Positions 6,040-13,784 of a stretch of DNA of 17,767 bases are shown here, in pieces. Under the pieces are notes generated by a model. It saw only the letters and a list, made by a program, of their open reading frames with translations, did not search any database and was not told the DNA's origin. The translations under genes were made by a program, and so were the position numbers. The stretch's first letter is position 1, and each line of letters begins with the position of its first letter. Origin of the DNA: Lutibacter sp. (GTDB lineage: Bacteria; Bacteroidota; Bacteroidia; Flavobacteriales; Flavobacteriaceae); NCBI GenBank assembly GCA_030599055.1, contig JAUVOS010000019.1, positions 1 to 17,767 on the forward strand, written 5' to 3'.

Positions 6040-7578
6040 ATGTACAGACTAATTTTACTTTCAATTCTCTTATGCTTTAGTTCTTGTAAAAATCAAGAAA
6101 AGCAAAATACAACAGTAACCTCTTCTTCAGAAGAACAAAACAAACCAAACATTATCATATTTTATGTAGATGATTTAGGTTATGGTGATTTAGGTTGTTA
6201 TGGCGCTATTGGTGTTGAAACTCCAAATATAGATAAACTAGCTGAAAATGGAATAAAATTTACAGATGCACATAGTCCTGCTGCAACTTGTACACCTTCT
6301 CGTTATTCCTTGCTAACAGGAGAATATGCCTTTAGAAAAAACGCTGCAATTTTACCTGGAGATGCACCTATTTTAATAAAACCAGGAATACCAACACTCC
6401 CAGCAATGTTAAAAAAAGCTGGATACAAAACAGGAGTTGTTGGAAAATGGCACTTAGGTATTGGCAATGGAAATATAGATTGGAATAGTGAAGTGAAACC
6501 AGGTCCTTTAGAAATTGGTTTTGATTATAGTTTCTTATTGCCTGCTACTGGAGACAGAGTACCTACCGTATATTTAGAAAACCATAATGTAGTTAACTTA
6601 AAAGCAAATGACTCTTTAACAGTTAATTATAAAAACCCAATAGGCAACGATCCAACAGGTATTTCAAATCCAGAACTCTTAAGACAAAAAGCAGATGAGC
6701 AACATAGTCAAGCTATAGTAAACGGAATTAGCCGAATAGGATATCAGGATGGTGGAAAAGAAGCCTTATGGGTAGATGAAGATTTCCCAAAAATTTTCTC
6801 TGACAAAGCCAAAAATTTTATTAATACTAATAAAGACACTCCCTTTTTTCTTTATTTCGCCTTTCATGATATACACGTGCCTAGGGTTCCTAATGAAAAA
6901 TTTATTGGAAAATCATCTATGGGACTAAGAGGAGATGCAATTGCTCAAATGGACTGGGTAACTGGAAATATTTTGGATGAGTTAAAGCGTTTGAAACTTG
7001 ATAAAAACACATTAGTAATTTTTACAAGTGATAATGGTCCTGTACTAGATGATGGCTACGAAGATGAAGCAGAAGAAAAACTTGGAGATCACAAACCATC
7101 AGGTCCTTTTAGAGGAGGAAAATATAGTGCTTTTGAAGCTGGCACAAGAGTTCCAATGATTACACACTGGCCAAACAATATAAAACAAGGAGAAAGTGAT
7201 GCTTTAATTTCACATATTGATTTTTATGCTTCCCTTGCTAGTTTGCTAAACATTGAATTAGAGAGTAAGGAGGCTATTGATAGTGAAAACACAATAAATG
7301 CTTTATTAAATGCTGATAGTGAAGCTAGAAGTCTTTTGTTAGAAGAGTCTTTTACACTTAGCCTACGTACAAAAGAATGGAAATATACCGCACCTCTGAG
7401 TAAAAAAAATACTCCAGCATGGTTAAGTAATAAAAAAATTGAAATGGGTTTATCACCAAAACCACAATTGTATAATATATCTAATGATATAAAAGAGCAA
7501 CACAATGTAGTAAGCGATAACAAAATGCTTGTTAAAAGAATGCAAGCTAGAATTGATAGCATCATCAAAATTAAATAA
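6040..7578 (+). CDS. Sulfatase (family S1 type), predicted lipoprotein
   Basis: This formylglycine-dependent sulfatase probably removes sulfate esters from a glycan in the periplasm or at the outer membrane. The N terminus has a lipoprotein signal ending L-C-F-S-S-C16. The metal site starts with Y-V-D44-D45-L-G-Y-G-D. The core signature C84-T-P-S-R-Y-S-L-L-T-G holds the Cys that is oxidised to formylglycine. G-K136-W-H138-L-G, F-H276-D-I-H, T-S-D331-N332-G-P and H-K-P-S-G-P-F-R-G-G-K (351-361) complete the usual active-site set, so it looks catalytically intact. At 512 aa it is typical. It is 5 bp after galM, so the sulfate-bearing substrate is probably a galactose polymer or oligomer. The exact subfamily and the linkage position cannot be told from the sequence. 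No sulfatase-maturing enzyme is in the window. Confidence 0.94.
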   Translation: MYRLILLSILLCFSSCKNQEKQNTTVTSSSEEQNKPNIIIFYVDDLGYGDLGCYGAIGVETPNIDKLAENGIKFTDAHSPAATCTPSRYSLLTGEYAFRKNAAILPGDAPILIKPGIPTLPAMLKKAGYKTGVVGKWHLGIGNGNIDWNSEVKPGPLEIGFDYSFLLPATGDRVPTVYLENHNVVNLKANDSLTVNYKNPIGNDPTGISNPELLRQKADEQHSQAIVNGISRIGYQDGGKEALWVDEDFPKIFSDKAKNFINTNKDTPFFLYFAFHDIHVPRVPNEKFIGKSSMGLRGDAIAQMDWVTGNILDELKRLKLDKNTLVIFTSDNGPVLDDGYEDEAEEKLGDHKPSGPFRGGKYSAFEAGTRVPMITHWPNNIKQGESDALISHIDFYASLASLLNIELESKEAIDSENTINALLNADSEARSLLLEESFTLSLRTKEWKYTAPLSKKNTPAWLSNKKIEMGLSPKPQLYNISNDIKEQHNVVSDNKMLVKRMQARIDSIIKIK

Positions 7579-7580
7579 GT

Positions 7581-7611
7581 TTTGAAATTCTATTTAATTG
7601 ATTTACTTTAG
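7581..7611 (+). promoter_or_regulatory. Promoter candidate for the Nudix regulator
   Basis: TTTG (7581-7584), 19 nt, then TACTTTAG (7604-7611) differs from the Bacteroidetes consensus only in one base of the -7 box. It lies 24 bp before the start codon at 7636, which suggests that the regulator can be expressed apart from the sulfatase operon. Confidence 0.45.
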
Positions 7612-7617
7612 CGCCAA

Positions 7618-7633
7618 TTATTATATATAATAA
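7618..7633. promoter_or_regulatory. AT-only palindrome before the regulator start
   Basis: TTATTATATATAATAA is a perfect 16-bp palindrome that ends 2 bp before the regulator ATG and just downstream of the promoter candidate, a position fit for an autoregulatory operator. Since it is pure A/T in AT-rich DNA, chance is a fair alternative. Confidence 0.25.
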
Positions 7634-7635
7634 AT

Positions 7636-8340
7636 ATGAAATTACTTGACAAAGCACATATGTACGAAGGACAAGAAAAATTTCTTGTTGCGGTTGATTG
7701 TATTGTCTTTGGATTCGACTCAAAAGAAATAAAACTTTTATTGTTTAGAAGGAGAGTAGAACCCTTGAAAGGGAAGTGGTCTTTAATTGGTTCGTTTATA
7801 AAAGACTATCTAAGTATTGAAGAAAGTGCAAAACAAATTCTTTATGAATCTACGGGGCTTAAAGATGTATATTTAAGAGAGTTGAAAACATATAGCACCA
7901 TCGACAGAGATCCGGGAGAACGCGTAATTTCTGTTGCTTATTACAGTTTAATTCGTATTGATGAGTATAAAATTGAAAGTGTAGAAAAATATGATGCCCA
8001 TTGGTTTAGTCTAGATGAAGTGCCTGAATTAATTCTCGATCATGGTCAAATGCTCGAAGATGCAATTACCAAGTTGAGGCTTAAAACTAAATATGAACCT
8101 GTAGGTTTTAATCTCCTTCCAGAGAAATTTACGATTCCTCAGTTACAGATTTTTTATGAGTGTATTTATCAGAAAAAATTGGATAATAGGAATTTTAGGA
8201 AAAAGTTACTCTCTTTTGATATCTTGATAAAAAGTAATGAAAAAGATAAATTAAGTTCCAAAAAAGGAGCTTTCCTCTATAGATTTAATCAAAAAAAATT
8301 CGATAGCTTTATAGCGAGCGGTCGTAGTTTTGAATTATAG
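7636..8340 (+). CDS. Nudix-fold transcriptional regulator (NrtR/AraR-like)
   Basis: The protein has 234 aa. Residues of about 15-140 form a Nudix domain (F-L-V-A-V-D-C-I-V-F-G at the start, L-F-R-R-R, W-S-L-I-G-S-F). From about 145 a winged-helix C-terminal domain follows (F-T-I-P-Q-L-Q-I-F-Y-E, then N-F-R-K-K-L). This is the layout of the NrtR family, in which Bacteroidetes members control sugar catabolism genes. The Nudix box at 52-75 is degenerate: the canonical R-E-x-x-E-E is replaced by Q67-I68-L-Y-E71-S72. Hydrolase activity is therefore unlikely and ligand sensing is the probable role. Placed between the galM-sulfatase and galK operons, it is the obvious local regulator; galactose or a Leloir intermediate is the likely ligand by inference. 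It starts at ATG 7636 and appears to end at the hairpin at 8373-8422. Confidence 0.85.
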   Translation: MKLLDKAHMYEGQEKFLVAVDCIVFGFDSKEIKLLLFRRRVEPLKGKWSLIGSFIKDYLSIEESAKQILYESTGLKDVYLRELKTYSTIDRDPGERVISVAYYSLIRIDEYKIESVEKYDAHWFSLDEVPELILDHGQMLEDAITKLRLKTKYEPVGFNLLPEKFTIPQLQIFYECIYQKKLDNRNFRKKLLSFDILIKSNEKDKLSSKKGAFLYRFNQKKFDSFIASGRSFEL

Positions 8341-8345
8341 CTAAT

Positions 8346-8355
8346 ATGTTAACAT
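8346..8355. promoter_or_regulatory. Short palindrome after the regulator gene
   Basis: ATGTTAACAT is a perfect 10-bp palindrome 5 bp after the stop codon. It might be a secondary operator half of the gal control region, but its length makes chance likely. Confidence 0.2.
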
Positions 8356-8372
8356 GACGATAATTAATTGAA

Positions 8373-8422
8373 ATAAGGCTGGATTGTAATTAACTATGAA
8401 TGAAAGCCTTATGTCTTTTTTT
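8373..8422 (+). terminator. Probable terminator of the Nudix regulator gene
   Basis: ATAAGGCT (8373-8380) pairs with AGCCTTAT (8405-8412). After GTC comes a run of seven T residues (8416-8422). The 8-bp stem is perfect, but the 24-nt loop is long for a terminator, hence moderate confidence. Confidence 0.5.
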
Positions 8423-8453
8423 GTTACGTCTGTTGGGTTAATAACACGAGCCC

Positions 8454-8472
8454 AATGTAATAGCATTACATT
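8454..8472. promoter_or_regulatory. Perfect inverted repeat upstream of galK, candidate operator
   Basis: AATGTAATAGCATTACATT has two perfect 8-bp arms around a 3-bp centre. The 19-bp size and arms fit a dimeric transcription factor site. It lies between the regulator terminator and galK, about 185 bp before the galK start, with an imperfect -7-like TACATTTT overlapping its right arm. The Nudix-fold regulator next door is the natural candidate to bind it. Confidence 0.5.
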
Positions 8473-8656
8473 TTTAGGGTTTTTCATAATCAATTCTAAG
8501 TTAGTGCAAAAAATAAACTAAAGAAAACTTGAAAAAACATTTTTTAAATCAAACAATAAGCGTATATTCGACACTTATTAAATGCTATATGGAAATTTAA
8601 TGATTCCTTTCTTTTCTATATATGAGTAATTTCTAATAACATAATATCTTAAAAGA
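8473..8656. other. Long leader region of the gal operon
   Basis: This completes a gene-free gap of 316 bp (8341-8656). I see no consensus TTTG-19-TAnnTTTG promoter. The nearest is TATATTCG at 8563-8570 without a matching -33 box, so expression may need an activator. No recognisable riboswitch fold or small open frame was found. Confidence 0.4.
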
Positions 8657-9805
8657 ATGAATACACATCTAAAAGAAAATATTTCTTCGAAATTTTTAAA
8701 AAAATATAAATCTAAACCAAAACTTGTTTTTTCACCCGGAAGAATAAACCTGATAGGTGAGCATACCGATTACAATGATGGCTTTGTATTTCCTGCTGCA
8801 ATTGATAAAAGTATTATTACAGCAATTGATATAAGCGATACCAATTATTGTTCAGTTTATGCGTATGACAAAAAAGAGGAATACCAATTTAATTTGGATA
8901 GTGTAGAAGCTATACCAAACGGCGGATGGAGGAATTATGTTTTAGGTGTCATTTCAGAAATACAAAAAAAAGGAATTGGACTCAGTCCTTTTAATATCGT
9001 TTTTGGTGGAGATATTCCTGGAGGTGCAGGACTATCCTCATCTGCAGCTTTAGAAAATGGAATTGTATTTGGACTAAATGAGGTGTTTAAACTCGATTTA
9101 ACAAAAGAAGAAATGATTTTCATTTCTCAAAAAGCAGAACATAATTTCGTAGGTGTAAAATGCGGTATTATGGATCAGTATGCTAGTATGTTTGGTTTAA
9201 AAAATCATTTTTTGCATTTAGATTGTCGAACTATTGAAGCTAAACCATACCAAATAGATTTAAAAGGTTATGAATTATTACTAATTAATACCAATGTAAA
9301 ACACAAACTATCAGATAGTGCTTATAATAATCGAAGATCTGTTTGTGAGAATGTCTCAGCTTTGCTTCATAAAAAAGCACTTAGAGATGTGACTGAAAAA
9401 GAGTTACATGTTTTAAAAAATAAAATTTCTAAAAAAGATTATCAAAAAGCATTATATGTAATTCAGGAAATAGAACGTACACAAAAAGCTGCTGAAGCTA
9501 TTGAAAATGGTGATATCAAAAAATTAGGTCAATTAATTTACAAATCACATGCAGGGCTACAACATCAATATAAGGTAAGTTGTGATGAACTTGATTTTTT
9601 GGTTGATAAAGCAAAAGAAAGCAACGTAGTAATAGGTTCTAGAATGATGGGAGGCGGCTTTGGAGGATGTACGATTAATCTTATTGAAAAAGATCAAATA
9701 GAAAACTTTAGTTCTGTAATCGAAAAAGCATACAAAGAAAAATTCAATAATGAATGTTCTATCTATCAAGTTAATATTTCAGATGGAACACATATAATTA
9801 AATAA
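8657..9805 (+). CDS. galK: Galactokinase
   Basis: This GHMP kinase phosphorylates alpha-D-galactose at C1 with ATP, the first committed step of the Leloir pathway, in the cytoplasm. It carries the galactokinase signature G-R29-I-N-L-I-G-E-H-T-D-Y-N-D-G (28-42), the ATP loop P-G-G-A-G-L-S-S-S-A-A (121-131), the catalytic-base motif C-G-I-M-D173-Q-Y-A-S, and motif 3 M-G-G-G-F-G-G-C (331-338). At 382 aa it is full length, and all key residues are present. It is the first gene of a tight operon: its stop is separated from the galT ATG by a single base. Expression is probably governed by the 316-bp region upstream, which contains a perfect inverted repeat. Confidence 0.97.
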   Translation: MNTHLKENISSKFLKKYKSKPKLVFSPGRINLIGEHTDYNDGFVFPAAIDKSIITAIDISDTNYCSVYAYDKKEEYQFNLDSVEAIPNGGWRNYVLGVISEIQKKGIGLSPFNIVFGGDIPGGAGLSSSAALENGIVFGLNEVFKLDLTKEEMIFISQKAEHNFVGVKCGIMDQYASMFGLKNHFLHLDCRTIEAKPYQIDLKGYELLLINTNVKHKLSDSAYNNRRSVCENVSALLHKKALRDVTEKELHVLKNKISKKDYQKALYVIQEIERTQKAAEAIENGDIKKLGQLIYKSHAGLQHQYKVSCDELDFLVDKAKESNVVIGSRMMGGGFGGCTINLIEKDQIENFSSVIEKAYKEKFNNECSIYQVNISDGTHIIK

Positions 9806-9806
9806 A

Positions 9807-10826
9807 ATGGAAAGCTTCTTAAAAGACTATTCGCATAAACGATACAACATTCTTACCGGAGAATGGGTTTTAGTTTCTCCTCACAGAACAAAACGTCCAT
9901 GGCAAGGGCAAAGTGAAACCATCTCAAAAGAGAAAAGACCATCTTATGATAAAGGCTGTTATCTGTGTGCGGGAAACACACGAAAAAATGGTGTAACCAA
10001 TCCTAATTACAAAGATGTCTATGTATTCAATAATGATTTTCCGGCTTTACAAGTGGATTCAAAATCATTTAATTATAAAGAAGGATTACTCAACGCTCAA
10101 GGAGAACAAGGCATTTGTAAAGTAATCTGCTTTAGCCCTGATCATTCTAAAAGTTTAGCTGAAATGTCTGTGAAGGATATTCATAAGGTAGTTAACACTT
10201 GGCAAGATGAATACAAATTATTAGGAGCAAAAGAAAACATCAATTACGTTCAGATTTTTGAGAACAAAGGTTCGGTTATGGGTTCTAGTAACCCACATCC
10301 TCACGGTCAAATTTGGAGTCAATCTTCATTACCTAACGAAGTAGTAAAGAAAGACAAAATGCAGTTAGAATACTATAATAAAACAAATAGAATACTGCTG
10401 CAGGATTATATAAAACAAGAAATAGATTTAAAGGAACGCATCATTTTTGAAAATGAAAACTATGTAGTTCTAACTCCTTTTTGGGCTATATGGCCTTTTG
10501 AAACAATGATTGCTCCTAAAAAATCTCAAAAAAGCATCGAGAATTTAACGGACTCGGAAGCCAAACAGTTTGCTGAAGCAATATCGGTAATAACAAAAGC
10601 TTACGACAAAATATTTGATACTTCTTTCCCTTATTCTAGCGGAATTCACCAAGCACCAACAGATGGTTCTACAAGTGAGCATTGGCATTGGCACATGAGC
10701 TTTTATCCACCACTTTTGAGAAGTGCAACAGTTAAAAAGTTTATGGTTGGATATGAAATGTTCGGTTCACCACAAAGGGATATCACAACAGAATCAGCCG
10801 CTGAGTTGATTCGAAATTTAGTATAA
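9807..10826 (+). CDS. galT: Galactose-1-phosphate uridylyltransferase
   Basis: It exchanges UMP between UDP-glucose and galactose 1-phosphate, giving UDP-galactose and glucose 1-phosphate. The zinc-type C51-Y-L-C54 pair, P-D-H113, and the active-site block N-P-H164-P-H166-G-Q-I-W place the nucleophilic His at 166, the same number as in the E. coli enzyme. The C-terminal metal and substrate region S-G-I-H281-Q-A-P-T-D-G and E-H-W-H-W-H-M-S-F-Y-P-P (291-302) is intact. At 339 aa it is of normal length. It starts one base after the galK stop, implying translational coupling, and the transporter gene follows 29 bp later. Confidence 0.97.
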   Translation: MESFLKDYSHKRYNILTGEWVLVSPHRTKRPWQGQSETISKEKRPSYDKGCYLCAGNTRKNGVTNPNYKDVYVFNNDFPALQVDSKSFNYKEGLLNAQGEQGICKVICFSPDHSKSLAEMSVKDIHKVVNTWQDEYKLLGAKENINYVQIFENKGSVMGSSNPHPHGQIWSQSSLPNEVVKKDKMQLEYYNKTNRILLQDYIKQEIDLKERIIFENENYVVLTPFWAIWPFETMIAPKKSQKSIENLTDSEAKQFAEAISVITKAYDKIFDTSFPYSSGIHQAPTDGSTSEHWHWHMSFYPPLLRSATVKKFMVGYEMFGSPQRDITTESAAELIRNLV

Positions 10827-10855
10827 AATAACAATAATTATAAAAAATTAGTAAA

Positions 10856-12502
10856 ATGACAACAGGATTTGGATTTTGGGATTATTTCGTATTTATTGCG
10901 TATGCCGCACTTATTTTAGGAGTTGGTTTATGGGTTTCACGAGATAAAAAAGGGCATCAAAAGAATGCCGAAGATTATTTTTTGGCAAGTAAATCATTAC
11001 CCTGGTGGGCAATTGGCGCCTCTTTGATTGCTGCAAATATTTCAGCAGAACAGTTTATCGGCATGTCCGGTTCTGGATTTGTCGTTGGTTTAGCGATAGC
11101 TTCTTATGAATGGATGGCTGCCATCACACTAGTTATAGTTGCAAAATATTTCTTACCAATATTTATTGAAAAAGGAATTTACACCATTCCAGAATTTATT
11201 GAAAAAAGATATTCATCTAATTTAAAAACTATTTTAGCAATATTTTGGTTAGCACTTTATATTTTTATCAATTTAACAACTGTGCTGTTTCTTGGTGGTT
11301 TAGCAATTGAAACCATTATGGGTGTCGATATGATCTATGCCATTATAGGCTTAGCTTTGTTTGCTGCTGCCTATTCTTTATATGGTGGATTATCAGCTGT
11401 AGCTTGGACAGATGTAATTCAAGTTGTTTTCTTAGTACTCGGAGGTTTGGTTACAACTTATATTGCGTTGAATACAGTTTCTGATGGTGGAGGTGCTATG
11501 GCTGGATTTAATAAAGTTTTAGAAGCTGCACCTGATAAATTCAATATGGTAATAGATCAGTTTAAAGCCGATGGTAGTGGTAATTCTAATTATTTAGATT
11601 TACCCGGAATATGGGTAATAATTGGTGGTTTATGGGTTGCAAATCTGTATTATTGGGGATTTAATCAATATATCATTCAAAGAACTTTAGCCGCTAAATC
11701 TTTAAGAGAATCTCAAAAAGGAATTCTTTTTGCTGCATTCTTAAAGTTGGTCATCCCAATTGTGGTAGTTGTACCGGGTATCGCAGCTTATGTAATGGTT
11801 AATGATCCTGAAATTATGGCTCGCTTAGGTGAAGCAGGTCAGTATAAAATTCCAACTTTAGAACAAGCCGATAGAGCTTATCCTTGGTTATTACAATTTT
11901 TACCAACAGGACTTAAAGGTGTCGCATTCGCGGCTTTAGCTGCAGCAATTGTTTCTTCACTAGCTTCTATGCTAAATTCGACTTCTACTATATTTACAAT
12001 GGATATTTATAGAGAGTATTTTAATAAAAATGCCGATGATAAAACAACCGTAAGGGTTGGTAGAATCACTGCTGCAGTTGCACTAATTATCGCTGCCGCA
12101 ATAGCACCAATGCTAGGCGGATTAGATCAAATATTTCAATACATTCAGGAATATACAGGTATGGTAAGCCCAGGTATCTTAGCTGTATTTTTATTAGGAT
12201 TATTCTGGAAAAAATCAACCAATAATGCTGCTATATGGGGTGTTTTGGCATCGTTAGCAATAGCTTTGTTCTTTAAATTTGTACCCATACCGGGCTTAGA
12301 ACCTTGGATGCATCAAATGGGATTGACTTTTATCCTTACATCTATTATTATTATTGTTATTAGTTATTTGGAAGGTAAAGGAGTCGATAATCCTAAAGGA
12401 ATCACACTTTCTAAAGAATTATTTAAAACATCACCGTTATTCAATATTGGTGCTTTTGCAGTAATGATTATCTTAATAGCATTATACGCCATGTTTTGGT
12501 AG
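10856..12502 (+). CDS. Na+/galactose symporter, SSS family (vSGLT-like)
   Basis: A polytopic inner-membrane solute:sodium symporter of 548 aa with about 14 hydrophobic segments. It closely resembles the Vibrio Na+/galactose transporter vSGLT. The substrate-site stretches are S-A-E-Q66-F-I-G-M and Y-E85-W (equivalents of vSGLT Q69 and E88), and W-V-A-N263-L-Y-Y266-W-G-F-N-Q-Y (equivalents of N260 and Y263). Y-S-L-Y-G-G-L-S-A-V-A-W-T-D (173-186) and S-S-L-A-S-M-L-N-S-T-S-T-I-F-T-M-D are family motifs, the second lining the Na+ site. Its place between galT and galE fixes galactose, possibly also glucose, as the likely substrate. It is 29 bp after galT, so in the same operon. Confidence 0.93.
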   Translation: MTTGFGFWDYFVFIAYAALILGVGLWVSRDKKGHQKNAEDYFLASKSLPWWAIGASLIAANISAEQFIGMSGSGFVVGLAIASYEWMAAITLVIVAKYFLPIFIEKGIYTIPEFIEKRYSSNLKTILAIFWLALYIFINLTTVLFLGGLAIETIMGVDMIYAIIGLALFAAAYSLYGGLSAVAWTDVIQVVFLVLGGLVTTYIALNTVSDGGGAMAGFNKVLEAAPDKFNMVIDQFKADGSGNSNYLDLPGIWVIIGGLWVANLYYWGFNQYIIQRTLAAKSLRESQKGILFAAFLKLVIPIVVVVPGIAAYVMVNDPEIMARLGEAGQYKIPTLEQADRAYPWLLQFLPTGLKGVAFAALAAAIVSSLASMLNSTSTIFTMDIYREYFNKNADDKTTVRVGRITAAVALIIAAAIAPMLGGLDQIFQYIQEYTGMVSPGILAVFLLGLFWKKSTNNAAIWGVLASLAIALFFKFVPIPGLEPWMHQMGLTFILTSIIIIVISYLEGKGVDNPKGITLSKELFKTSPLFNIGAFAVMIILIALYAMFW

Positions 12503-12582
12503 TGATTATTTGTTAATATAAAACACTCATATACTGAAACGAGCATGTCAAATCTAGATATACAAGGGAATAATTAAAAGCT

Positions 12583-12606
12583 TTTGCGCCTTTGCGTCTT
12601 AGCAGT
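12583..12606. repeat. TTTGCG-type short dispersed repeat
   Basis: TTTTGCGCC-TTTGCGTC-TTAGCAG reads as three degenerate 8-9-nt units. Sequences of this sort (CTTTGCGTCTTAGC) recur in many Bacteroidetes intergenic regions as I recall. Here it lies between the transporter and galE, 15 bp before the galE start. A weaker reverse-complement match is at 3422-3432. Confidence 0.45.
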
Positions 12607-12620
12607 AAAAATTTAAACAA

Positions 12621-13640
12621 ATGAAAAATAAAGTAATCATAACAGGAGGAACCGGATATATTGGTTCGCATACAGCAGTTGAATTTATTCAAAATGGATT
12701 TGAAGTAGTTCTTGTTGATAATCTATCCAATTCGGATATTTCTATAGTAGATAGAATCGAAAAAATAACTGGAATTAAACCCGAATTTGAAGAAATAGAT
12801 CTAACGGATATAAAAAAAACCAGTTCTTTTTTTAAAAAACATAAAGATGCAAAAGGTGTTATTAATTTTGCAGCACTAAAAGCAGTAGGAGAAAGTGTTC
12901 AAAAACCAATTGAATATTACAGAAACAATCTAAACATTTTGTTGAATGTATTGGAGAATATGGAAGTAAATTCTATTTCTAACTTTATTTTTTCGTCTTC
13001 TGCTACGGTTTATGGACTTCCAGACAAACTTCCTATTACCGAAGAATCTGAAACAAAACGACCTACATCTCCTTATGGAAATACAAAAAAAGTAGGAGAA
13101 GAAATCATAGAGGATTTTGTTAAGATTGCAAAAAATGTAAAAGCAATCTCGCTACGTTATTTTAACCCAATCGGAGCACACAAAAGTGGTTTAATAGGTG
13201 AAGCTCCAACAGGAATACCCAATAATCTAATGCCTTATATCACGCAAGTTGCAGCTGGTGTTCGAAAAGAACTAAAAGTTTTCGGAAAAGATTACGATAC
13301 CAAAGACGGGACAGCTATTCGTGATTACATCCATGTAATGGATTTAGCGGTGGCACATATGGCGGCTTTTAAACGATTAAACGATACCGGAAAAGATCAA
13401 AAATATGAAATATTCAATATAGGCACAGGTATCGGATATTCTGTTTTAGATGTAATTTCATCTTTTGAAAAAACTTCAAAACAAAAATTAAATTATTCAT
13501 TTGATGATAGAAGAGAAGGTGATGTTCCTATGTTATACGCAGATTCGTCTAAAGCAAGTAAAGTTCTCCATTGGGGCACATCTTTATCTCTAGATGATAT
13601 GACACGATCATCTTGGGAGTGGGAAGAAAGTTTAAAATAA
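12621..13640 (+). CDS. galE: UDP-glucose 4-epimerase
   Basis: This NAD-dependent short-chain dehydrogenase-type enzyme interconverts UDP-galactose and UDP-glucose, which closes the Leloir cycle. The Rossmann motif G9-G-T-G-Y-I-G15-S-H is followed by V-D-N-L-S-N, which recognises NAD ribose. The catalytic set is F-S-S-S127-A-T-V-Y-G and P-Y152-G-N-T-K156. The substrate-binding R-Y-F-N-P-I-G-A-H, G-T-A-I-R-D-Y-I-H-V and F-N-I-G-T-G blocks are present. At 339 aa it is full length. It lies 118 bp after the transporter with no convincing terminator between, so it probably belongs to the gal operon, although the spacer contains a dispersed repeat. Confidence 0.97.
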   Translation: MKNKVIITGGTGYIGSHTAVEFIQNGFEVVLVDNLSNSDISIVDRIEKITGIKPEFEEIDLTDIKKTSSFFKKHKDAKGVINFAALKAVGESVQKPIEYYRNNLNILLNVLENMEVNSISNFIFSSSATVYGLPDKLPITEESETKRPTSPYGNTKKVGEEIIEDFVKIAKNVKAISLRYFNPIGAHKSGLIGEAPTGIPNNLMPYITQVAAGVRKELKVFGKDYDTKDGTAIRDYIHVMDLAVAHMAAFKRLNDTGKDQKYEIFNIGTGIGYSVLDVISSFEKTSKQKLNYSFDDRREGDVPMLYADSSKASKVLHWGTSLSLDDMTRSSWEWEESLK

Positions 13641-13642
13641 AA

Positions 13643-13777
13643 TCTTTATATATAATTTCTAATTTAAAAATATTAGAAAAAGAAAAACCAGAAGTAATTG
13701 AACAAATGAAGCAAGGAATTGAGCCTGGATTTGGTAAAATCTCAAAGGAATATCGTGAAATGTTAAAGTCAAAATAA
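13643..13777 (+). pseudogene. Gene-tail relic, possibly a sulfatase C terminus
   Basis: Between galE and the esterase gene lies an open stretch ending in TAA at 13775-13777 that reads S-L-Y-I-I-S-N, then E-K-P-E-V-I-E-Q-M-K, and ends in Y-R-E-M-L-K-S-K. It has protein-like composition but no good start codon except an internal ATG at 13706. The L-Y-x-I-S-N opening and the P-E-x-I-x-x-M-K spacing resemble the C-terminal tail of S1 sulfatases; the sulfatase upstream has L-Y-N-I-S-N near its own end. I read it as the remains of a deleted gene. A small real peptide starting at 13706 (23 aa) is possible but less likely. Confidence 0.45.
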
Positions 13778-13784
13778 AAATATA

